A stretch of 64,000 nt of DNA from Aricia agestis (Eukaryota > Arthropoda > Insecta > Lepidoptera > Lycaenidae), in contig NC_056406.1 of assembly GCF_905147365.1 (NCBI RefSeq), positions 2,926,501-2,990,500 of the forward strand, given 5' to 3'. Made by a program: the position numbers and the translations under genes. The notes beneath the pieces are model-generated. The model was not told where the DNA came from. It was given only the letters and a program-made list of their open reading frames with translations, and searched no databases. Positions 55,150-64,000 of this stretch are shown one piece after another. Every line of letters starts with the position of its first letter. Position 1 is the stretch's first letter.

Positions 55150-57965
55150 ATTGAGGCCATGAGAACCAGAGTGGCCTAACCAGCAAATTGTGAAAAATGG
55201 TTTATGTGCATGAACTGGTTCCAATTATGCCTTTCTTTAGAGCCAGAGTGGCCTAAGAAAGTTATCAATATTTTATACAGGGTGGCAGCACTATCACCTC
55301 CTAAACATTTATTAATTTTGCATAATTCTCAATGCCAATGTCGCCTAAGGTAATAGGCCACTATGGCACTGGCAATATTTAAAAAAATTCGATAACCTGT
55401 CAGTTAGGTCAGCTGTCAAGTGTCAACGTGACATTACATTACTTCAATTTTGAGCGCGAATTGGTTGTAAACAAGTTTAATTGTTGTGAAAAACTTTTAA
55501 AAATTATAAAAAAATGGATAATGAAGCAAGATGTAGCAGACAACAAATAATAAACAATTTAGAACAAGAATTGGAAGGTAAGGAAAAACTCAAACCACTT
55601 GTGTGTTGCCGTTTATATCCACAATCAATATCAACCTAATTATTACAATTGCCAATCATTAAACGAATTCGATTTCTTTGCTGTAGATTTGTTTCGTAAT
55701 GAAGATGAACCCTTCGAAGATTATGGTTCGGAATATGTACCGTCAAGAGCATCAAGTCCGCCTCAAACTGCGCCCGATTTGGCTGAGATCCTGGGTGGTG
55801 AAAACTTACCTTCAAATGTTCTATCCAGCGAAGATGTTTCCCAAAATCCCGAACCGAAAACTAGAAGTTGTAAACGTGATCCAAAAAAGTGGAAAAAGAA
55901 CATAAGGAAAGAGAAGAGAAACAAAGGTATCGAATACACTAATTCGAAGGGAAATTTAGTCCCATGTAAACAAATTGATATAAATCAGCCATGTCAATTT
56001 GTTGAAAAATGTCACACTAAAATAAGTCCTATTCAGCAAAATGTGCTATTTCAAAGATTTTATGAGCTGGGTTCATTTGATTTACAGACATCATACCTAT
56101 TTTCCTTGATTCATGTGGCTCCTAAAAATAGACCAACTCAAAGTACAGCCGCTTCAGAGTCTCGACGTGCAAACACAAGAAAATACACACTTCCTAACTC
56201 AGAAGGAGCACAAATAAAGGTGTGTAAAACATTCTTCAAAAAAATATTTCAGGTTAGCGATGGCAGGTTGACTAGGGTTCTAAAAAATAAAATGTTTATA
56301 CCTGCACCACCACAGGATAAAAGAGGCAAACATGAGCCTAAAAATAAAACAAATGCAGAACAGTTTCAGAGTGTACAGTCTTTTAAAGAAAAATTTCCTC
56401 GCTATGAATCTCACTACACTTTGCATAAAAGTACCGAAAGAATGTATCTTGCTCCAGATTTGAATTTAAATAAAATGTATTCATTATACAGTGCTGAAAA
56501 TGCAACACCTGTTTCTTATTTTATATTCAGGAAAATATTTAATGAAAATTTTAATTTATCATTCTACGCCCCTATAAGTGATTCCTGTAAACGTTGTGAT
56601 ATGTTAAATATAAAAATGCCTGTGAGAATGAAAATGACAATAATGAACTAGTTTCGCAAAAAAACCTCCATTTATTGAAAGCTTCTTCAGCAAGAAATAA
56701 TTATAATAAAGACAAGGAATCTGCAAAGGAAGATGGAGATGTAACTAAATATATTAGTATTCGACTTAATGAAAACTTTGCCAACCCCTGTAATTTCCAC
56801 AGGAATTTGCTACTACAAGAGGCAACTTTGGACTTACTGTCTTGGAATACATGATGCTGTTACAGATGATGTAACAATGTGTGTTTGGGATGAATCAGTA
56901 GCATCCAGGGGGCCGCAAGAAATAGGGTCTTGTTTATTGCGTTATATTAAAGAAAATGTTAAGACTATAAATTTGATTCTTTATTCGGACCAATGTGGTG
57001 GTCAAAATAGAAATATAAAAATGGCTACTCTGTGTCAATACATCACTAGTCATCCAGACTATGTTGTAGAAAAAATTGACCATAAATTTTTTGTAAGTGG
57101 ACATTCCTACTTAGCATGCGATCAAGACTTTGGGCTGATAGAAAAGCAGAAAAAGTTATTCAAGAACATATTTATACCGGATGATTGGCTAGAAGTTATA
57201 AAAGCTGCAAGAAAGAAGAATTCCTTTAAAATTGTTAAAATGACAAAAGATGATTTTTTTTCAACAAAAAAGCTGGAAAATAATATAACCAATCGAAAAG
57301 TCACTGCAGAAAAATCAAAAGTAAAGTGGCTGAGTATTCAGTGGCTTCTTTATCACAAGACCCACCCATTTTTCAAATATTCAAATAATCCCGAGGTATT
57401 ATTTGAAAATGTAAACATAAAGAAAAGAAATTCTGTTAATATGGAGCATTTGAAGCTTGACCTTTTGTATCCCATGGGGAAACAAATAAGTGTGGAAAAG
57501 AAGAAGGATTTAATAGAACTTCTGCAATACATTCCCCCGGTATACCATGACTTTTACAAGAATATTAAGGCAAATGTTTCAGTACATAATGATTTGTATG
57601 TGGAAGATGAAGAACTGGATAGTGATTAATGTGCAATTAATGTGTTTTATTGTAAAAGTATTTTTTTAGTAATTAATAATTTGGACTAACTTTTTTTTTT
57701 ATATTTCTTCAATTAATCTGAACCCCAAAATGCCACAGTGGCCTATCTAACTATTAATTAATAAAATATGAACCCTAGGGTTAGTCAAATCACTAAAAGG
57801 TAAGGAATATTACATAATAAGAGAGAAAGGCAGCAAATAATAATGGAATATATTCATATGTAAAAGTTACAATTATTTTAAATCAGGGCTCATTGTTTTT
57901 CCTTAATACTGTAAAGTTGTGTTTAAGAAGTTAAGCCACTCTGGTACTCACGGCCTCAATTCAAG
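55150..57965 (+). mobile_element. 2.8-kb TIR transposon with DUF7869-like transposase
   Basis: The ends share TTGAGGCC(A/G)TGAG(A/T)ACC and AGAGTGGC(C/T)TAA as inverted repeats (55152-55183 and 57930-57960). More AGTGGCCTA copies lie just inside both ends (55247, 55338, 57735). The enclosed gene occupies most of the interior. A target duplication was not resolved. The flanks 54830-55150 and 57965-58320 show no gene I can name. Confidence 0.65.
55514..57629 (+). pseudogene. DUF7869-like putative transposase
   Basis: Exon 1 55514-55577 (MDNEARCSRQQIINNLEQEL), donor GGTAAGG, acceptor GCTGTAG at 55686, then a long exon from 55687. The N-part is acidic then basic (KRDPKKWKKNIRKEKRNK). The middle has SHYTLHKSTERMYLAPDLN and SFYAPISDSCKRCD. 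After single-base frame changes near 56620 and 56750 it continues FDLMKTLPTPVI, YYKRQLWTYCLGIHD, LILYSDQCGGQNRNIKMA and VSGHSYLACDQDFGLIEK, ending LYVEDEELDSD at 57629. SDQCGGQN and CDQDFG look like acidic active-site segments of an RNase H-like fold. About 680 codons. I know this family only as uncharacterised (DUF7869, from memory). Confidence 0.65.
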
Positions 57966-58319
57966 GAGAAGACCTGGAGATCCAAAAGTTCCTCCTCTTC
58001 CACCAACATTAGTACCCGCTGGTGCTATCGCCAACCGCCAACTTACTTTGCATTGGACCACCGGATATACTACAGCCTGAAGCCCGGGCAAGAATTGATG
58101 GGTTCGACTTTCCTAAAGGCGATTCGGATGCGGCCTGTTTTAGAATATGTCCTGAGCTAATGGCAAAAGTCAACACAGATCACCCATGCTCCATACATAT
58201 TTGAGAGTGGTAAAAAACAAACAACACAAATTCATTACAAAATTTAATAAATAAGAAATCAAATTATACAAAATTATATAAATTACAAAAGAAAATAATT
58301 GTCAAAATAACAATAAATT

Positions 58320-58940
58320 AACTAATTGCCTCTCTACTACAGAGTTAGAAAAAGCAGAAAACTATATTACTATTGGCTCAACAAAACATGTTTCCAGATG
58401 AATACTCAACAATTAAATCTGGCAAACCTCTTCATAATAAGAGTAGATTATGTTCCTTGTCTCCATTTATAGACAGTATAAATATAATTTACTAAGAGTT
58501 GGTGGTCGTCTTAATATTTATTTTTATGCCTATGATGTCAAACATCCCATATTACTTTGCAGTAAACATTATGTTACACAAATAATTTTTCATAAGGAGC
58601 ATATTAATTTGTTGCATGCAGGACCTCAGTTGCTTTTGTCACACATAAGACAAAAATATTGGTCACTGGGGGGGAGGAACCTCGCTAGGCGCGTTGTACA
58701 ATGTACATAGTTGCGTGGGTTGCTTTAATTTAAATCTAGGCCCATTCAATCCATTATGGGAGACATAACTAGTGATAGAACTCATTTAGAAATTCCTTTT
58801 TTGCAAACCGGAATAGATTACACTGGCCCAGTGTTGATTGCCGACCGTAAAGGCAGAGGTGCTAAATTGGTGAAATCTTACATTTGCATTTTTGTGAGTT
58901 TTGCACTGAAGGCGCTACACTTAGAGGGATATTAGATTAT
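58320..58940 (+). pseudogene. BEL/Pao integrase fragment
   Basis: Reads LSTTELEKAENYI, LLRVGGRLN, DVKHPILLCSKHYVTQIIFH, HAGPQLLLSHIRQKYW and GGRNLARRVV (zinc-binding domain). Then in shifted frames come ITSDRTHLEIPF, GIDYTGPVLIADRKGRGAK and ALKALHLE, the start of the catalytic core. It is cut at 58942 by a LINE insertion. Frameshifts near 58485 and 58710. Confidence 0.8.
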
Positions 58941-59637
58941 CATTTATTTATTTATTTATTAAATTAAAGTTAATTACAACGGGTTACCCTAATTACAATA
59001 ATCAACTACAATCTTGAATAAAATTAGAACTAAAAATTATTTATGACAATGCTACAATACATACACAAATTAAATTAAATAGTAATAGAAGAAACCCTTT
59101 CATACTTAGTTTCACAGAATCTTACAATTGCTCTATTCACATCCATCCACTTATCAACAAACACATCACATTCAGGATTCGCTGACAGAAGGGCGTTGAG
59201 CAAGTTTAGTGCTCGGTACAGCGGGGACTCAGCTCTCGCGACAGTCCGACAAGTCGGCAGTGCGAATAATTTTGGCCGACGGCTCGGACGGTGCTTTATG
59301 CCGGCTCTTGATATAGGCGAACGCGTTGGCCAACGCGTCTGCAGACGCGTTGGCCCAATGTGTAGAACGGGCGTTCGCGCGTTGGCCGTAGGTATTTAGA
59401 CGTTGGCCGACGCGTCTGCGAGCTTGCCGCGCGGGTCGGAAATGCCGGCAAAAGATCAAAGGACATTTGTCGCAAGCTTCGCGCTCCATCCACACATAGG
59501 CCGCGCGATCAGTTCGCCCGGAGCGGCGATGAAGAGTGCACGTTTCCTTCTTGTGGCGAATTAACATCTAACTTGAAATGGCGAACAATATGAGTATCGA
59601 GAATACATTTAAATTTATTGGGCCCTATGGGTCTATA

Positions 59638-60023
59638 CAGACGGACCGCATTTCAACTGCAATCCAACCGCAAATTGCAGTTGAAGTGCAATTTGAATGC
59701 AGTTGACACGACTGCAATAGAACTGCAAACCGAACGCGCAGTCGGATTGCAGTTGACTGCAGTCGTGTGAACTTCATACCGACTGCATCCAAAATGCACT
59801 ATCCCACCCACCCGCACGCTCCGCTCTCCCGCGCATAGAATCAGTAGCAGTGCAGTTTGGATGCAGTCGGTATGCGGTTCACACGACTGCACGCCAACTG
59901 CAACTGAACTGCAATCCTACTGCGTATTTGGTTTGCAGTTTTATTGCAGTCATGTCAACTGCATTCAAACTGCACTTGAACTGCAATTTGCGGTTGGATT
60001 GCAGTTGAAATGCGGTCCGTCTG
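59638..60023. mobile_element. MITE with about 85-bp inverted ends
   Basis: The arms start CAGACGGACCGCATTTCAAC and are full of TGCAGTTG/CAACTGCA copies. TATA flanks both sides (59634-59637, 60024-60027). Nested inside the element at 59300. Confidence 0.82.
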
Positions 60024-60126
60024 TATAATTTTATCAGAGTAAAAACTGCCTGTGGAACCAAAAATCGTATCAAAAGTTGCAAAAAAAAATAAGGTTATTG
60101 GACATTATATTTTCCTCACGATGTTT

Positions 60127-60345
60127 TTAGGGTTCCGTACCCGACAGGTAAAAACGGGACCCTATTACTAAGACTTCAACGTCTGTCTGCATTTCTGTCT
60201 GTCCGTCTGTCTGTCTGTCCATCTGTCTGTCCGTCTGTCTGTCTCCAGGCTGTATCTCAAGAACCGCTATACTTAGCTAGATTTCTGAAATTTTCGCAGA
60301 TAATGTACCTATATCTGTTGTCGCTATAACAACAAAATATACTTA
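60127..60345 (+). repeat. GGTTCCGTAC lepidopteran repeat, 5' part
   Basis: AGGGTTCCGTACCCGACAGG, then (GTCT)n and CTGTATCTCAAGAACCG, fading into AT-rich sequence. 60350-60650 has no other feature. Confidence 0.7.
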
Positions 60346-62030
60346 AAACAAAATAAATTAAATATTTAATAAATAATAAATATATATTATTAATTATTAA
60401 TCATGATAATTATAATAAGTAATAAGTAAGTAATAATTTTTATATATAATAAATAATAAGTAATAAAAAAATTAAATTATTTTAATATTAGGTATAAAAT
60501 ATGTAAAAGTGAGTTTATTTCTTTGTTTGTTACGTTTTCTCGCCTTTTACTTATTTAATTCGAGAATACCCTTTTAAAACTTTTTCTTGTCCACATTTAC
60601 AAAGTAATTAGGTATAAGCTGTGAATAAATATACAGCTGCAGCTGTTAGCGACTCAACATCCATTTTGAATCCGTCCGCACATTGGCGCGATCCAAAGCA
60701 TACTGAACGACCTTCCTATGTGTGGATTACTCACAAACGCCGTTGCAAGCGCACTGCCAACGCGTCTGCAGACGCGTTGGCCAACGCGTTCGCCTATATC
60801 AAGAGCCGCCATTAGATAGTTGTCATACAAGCGGCAAATTAAGGCATGGAGTTCAGGGCAATCGATTATATTGCGAAGGATTTTTAAGGCAACCAATATT
60901 AGGTCTACCCCTCGTCGAACCTCTAAAGATTGGTAACCTAAGGTACCCAAGAGATAGCCTGTTGGGTACAAGTAAGGGTAGTATCCGTACACTTTCCTAA
61001 ATAAAAATCTGAGAAACGCCTTCTGGATTTTTTCCAGCATCAGAATCGATGTAGCTGTGTAAGGAGCCCAGACACACGCATCTGTTTCTAGCTTGCTGCG
61101 TACTAGTGCATTGTATAGCAGTTTTATGACGGCGGGAATTTTAAAGTCCTTAACGTTCCGAAGTACAAAACCAAGACGTTTGAAACTGGCTTGAGCTGTG
61201 GCATGTATGTGGTCTTTAAACGTAAGAGTTTTGTCAAAGTATACCCCCAAGTCTTTGGTACTATGGACACGGGAGATAATATGACCATCTATAGAATAAT
61301 CAAAGACGATTGGGTGCAGCTTCCGCCCATAAGTCATTACGCTACATTTTTCCATATTAAACAAAAGGTTGTTCCAAGTCCTTTTGCAAGAGAAGACAGT
61401 CATAAAGAGATTTTATGATCATAATGATCTTCAGGTCATCAGCATACAGTAAACACTTGGCAAACTTAAGGGTGGTTGTAAGATCGTTGATAAATATAAG
61501 AAATAAGAGAGGGCCCAACACCGACCCTTGACTAACATTAGAGCGTGTATGATAGGGGGCACTCTCAAAACATCCATACCTCACAAATTGCATCCGATCA
61601 CGAAGATAGTCAGCGAAAAAACGAACAAGGCCAGGAGAAAACCCAAGAGCGCTCAACTTTTTGAGGAGAACATTGTTATCGACTAAAGGCTTTGCAGAAA
61701 TCAAAGTATAGAACGTCCACTTGATAACCTGCGTCATGATCATATATCTCGGATCTCGGATCCAATAGATCCGAGATCATTGAGTCAATTATATTGGGTA
61801 ATGTAATATAGATGTCGCAGGCAATTTGTATGATTTGTCTGTTTATAAACGGCTTCGGCATTTTATAAACCTATAGCGTTATACAAATTGCCGAAGGCAG
61901 ATTGTAAATTGTCGTCAATTTATAAAATGATTTATGACATTAGTAGCGCGGTTTATGATTTGCCGCGGCATTTTTCTCGCGTTAGTTCTTTATTAAACCA
62001 CGCGTGGCGCTGCTCATCAAAACAGTAAAC

Positions 62031-64000
62031 ATGGCGGAGTGTTGTGAAAGTGCGGGATCAAAACAAATTGAAAACTTAAGTAATTCGAGTGTTAATACGC
62101 AGAATATGCAAGAAATGAATAGTTTTAAGGACACTTTTAATACTGAACTAAGTAAATTTTATGAAACGCGCACGGGAGCAGTAAAAACACCGTGGACAAA
62201 ACAAAAAATTTGCTGAGGTGGCCATCAATTCTGGTGTCCGACGGACTGCCGCGGAGTATTATTGGAGTTCGAGGTATGATGTCATGAATATTGGTGGTTC
62301 AGATTACCTGATTTTAAAAAAGGAAAATCATGATAGCCCAACTGTTTGCGTCGTACCTTTGGAGGAGTATTATGATATTCTCACAGATATTCATAAAAGT
62401 TGTGGGCATGGTGGTCGTGACAAAATTCAATACAAACTAAAAGACAAATTTGTAATTGTAAGAAAAGCAATTGATTTATTTGTGTCACTTTGTCCTGTCT
62501 GCCAATCCAAACGCAATATACCAAAAAAAGGTATAGTTACCAAACCTATACTGTCAAAAGATTTTAATGAGAGAGGCCAAGTTGACTTAATAGACTTTCA
62601 ATCAGCAGCAGATGGTAAATTTAAATGGTTACTCAACTATCAAGACCATGCTACTAAGTTTGTTCATCTTAGACCACTTTCTTCAAAACAAGCGAGTGAG
62701 GTTGCACTCGAATTACTTAAAATCTTTTTAGAATTCGGAGCACCATACATTTTACAGAGTGATAACGGTCGAGAGTTCACTGCCAAAATCATTGCGGAAA
62801 TGATGAAAATGTGGCCTGATTGTAAAATTATACACGGTACTCCTCGTCATCCTCAAACCCAGGGCAGCGTAGAACGTAGCAATCAAGATGTCGAGAATAT
62901 GCTTCGGGCATGGATGAGAGATAATAATTCGACCAATTGGTCAATTGGCTGCTTCTTCGTACAATATAGCAAAAATAATTCATTTCACAGAATTCTAGGA
63001 AGATCACCATTTCGGGCTCTATTTGGTTGCGAGCCTAAATCCGGCCTACAATCTTCTAATGTCCCCAGTGGTATTTTTAATCATATAAATTCAGAAGAAC
63101 AACTACAACAGATTTGTAATATGGAGCAAGCAGTCACTGAGAATGGTTTGGAAATGCTTTCGGAACATCAGTTAGAAATGGAACAAATAGTTGAAATCCA
63201 GATACCTGAAGTTCATGAGTTACAGCAAGTGAATGATAATCTGAATGCATCTTTACATAAAGATTGTTCCACTATAGTAACGATTACTGAAAATATGAAT
63301 TCAATTGAAGCCGTGAATGAAAAAAGACCAGATTACACCCAAGAAAATTCTGACAAAAATCCAACTCTGCTTTTAACAACCACTGCCGACGAAAGTAATG
63401 AAACCTCCGATTTCAATTACCTACAAAATGATGCTCCTGAAAATCCGGTACCGATTGCAGCCAAAAAAGTCGTGATATTATCCGAAGAGGTAGTGGTAAA
63501 TTCAAATGAACATAATTCAACTCAACTTCAGTCAAGTTCTGCCTACAAAACTATTGAATCTAATGAAACATTTGATTTGTGTTGTGTAGTTTGCAAGAAG
63601 GGAACTAGTGGAGCACATAGCTGCTATTCCTGTTTGAAAGCAGTTCACGCTATTTGCGGTATATGCGATGATGATGAAGGGTATGGTTCAAAAATGTTAT
63701 GTTTTGTTTGTAAAAACGAACTTCAAATTCGAAAAGGAAGGGAAGAAGCATACCAAGGCATGAAACGAGCTGCTGTAAAAATGATTTCTCATACTGCTAA
63801 AAAGCTGCCTGCTCTAGATATCGGGAACAGTATTTTTCTAAATGTTCCGAAAATTGACAGAGGACCCATGGATGATAAAAATATAATGGGAAAAATAACT
63901 GACATGAGGAATGGGGTTTACCAAGTAGGTACAAGATTTGGTGTGATTAAAAACTGGTTTTCACGACAAGAACTGCAAATATCAAACAACGAATATCTAG
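62031..64000 (+). CDS. Ginger/KRBA2-like integrase (runs off the right edge)
   Basis: ATG 62031 starts a frame that stops at 62214-62216 after a run of six A. The adjoining frame continues without any stop from about 62205 to the end of the window (about 598 codons), so one base in the A-run separates them. The protein has an HHCC zinc module (HKSCGHGG ... LCPVCQSK) and an integrase core with QVDLIDFQS, LQSDNGREF and GSVERSN (D, D, E). After a long acidic linker comes a Cys-rich C-terminal domain (CCVVCKKGTSGAHSCYSC, then further CxxC pairs to about 63715). These are integrase-derived proteins of the Ginger transposon / KRAB-A domain-containing 2-like type. The A-run break may be a sequencing error or a real frameshift. 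Confidence 0.78.

Larger units (their letters stand above)
59300..60810. mobile_element. TIR transposon with AT target duplication, non-coding
   Basis: 55-bp inverted ends (59300-59354, 60756-60810), one mismatch by eye, starting G(C/G)CGGCTCTTGATATAGGCG. AT flanks both sides (59298-59299, 60811-60812), as for ISL2EU-type Harbinger elements. Each end includes a perfect 24-bp palindrome centred on CTGCAG. No transposase. It carries the MITE at 59638 and a GGTTCCGTAC repeat at 60127, and interrupts the LINE. Confidence 0.75.
58943..61865 (-). mobile_element. jockey/CR1-type LINE, 5'-truncated, with nested insertion
   Basis: Minus strand. RT motif A near 61690 (VDVLYFDFCKAFS), motif B QGSVLGPLLFLIFIND (near 61530), motif C LLYADDLKI (near 61445), then GVYFDKTLTFKDHI and LYNALVRSKLE. 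A frame change lies near 61400. The frame is interrupted at about 60815 by a transposon (59300-60810). The C-terminus continues in 59290-59100 (NPECDVFVDKW, RFCETKYERV), followed by a 3' UTR and a (TAAA)n tail at 58943-58965. The amino half and endonuclease are missing. Confidence 0.82.

Overview
The window looks like AT-rich nuclear DNA from a moth or butterfly. The evidence is one intron-rich host gene, several short interspersed repeats I recognise from lepidopteran genomes (a GGTTCCGTAC family, Lep1-type Helitrons that end in a hairpin plus CTAG, a SINE-like unit), and a dense, nested set of DNA transposons and retrotransposons. There is no bacterial gene organisation, CRISPR array or rRNA. 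Nearly all open frames outside the host gene belong to mobile elements.

Host gene: a glycoside hydrolase family 1 (beta-glucosidase/myrosinase-like) gene runs on the minus strand from about 33681 to 20364. I assembled ten exons with matching splice phases. They carry both catalytic glutamates (ITINEP and ITENGY motifs) and end in a hydrophobic C-terminal tail. The exon encoding the signal peptide was not found. Its introns hold a two-gene PIF/Harbinger transposon, a hAT fragment, a Helitron, several MITEs, a 350-bp foldback and part of a DUF7869-like transposase. A broken inverted duplicate of the first recognised exon lies 3 kb upstream.

Left part (1-20 kb): a mariner relic, a MADF pseudogene, a piggyBac-like 5' end, a BED-finger hAT, Copia/Gypsy/BEL fragments, a HARBI1-like exon, and a complete but internally deleted Copia element with LTRs and a 5-bp target duplication (16952-19185).

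Middle (33-50 kb): an OTU/Helitron remnant, HARBI1-like exons, a GGTTCCGTAC repeat split by a 930-bp insertion with 11-bp target duplications that resembles an endogenised viral phosphoprotein gene, a Penelope-like element with a GIY-YIG endonuclease and a hammerhead-like motif, a truncated piggyBac, and a Myb/SANT gene convergent with HARBI1 remains.

Right part (50-64 kb): a Gypsy integrase, an unrecognised 209-codon ORF, a miniature LTR element, a TIR element with tandem duplications, a 2.8-kb TIR transposon with a DUF7869-like transposase, a nested BEL / jockey LINE / TIR element / MITE stack, and a Ginger/KRBA2-like integrase gene that runs off the right edge.

Best candidates for a second look: the virus-like insertion (37159-38088), the interlocked antiparallel Harbinger genes (21437-24356), the DUF7869-like transposon (55150-57965), the foldback and Penelope ribozyme-like motifs, and the orphan ORF at 51922.
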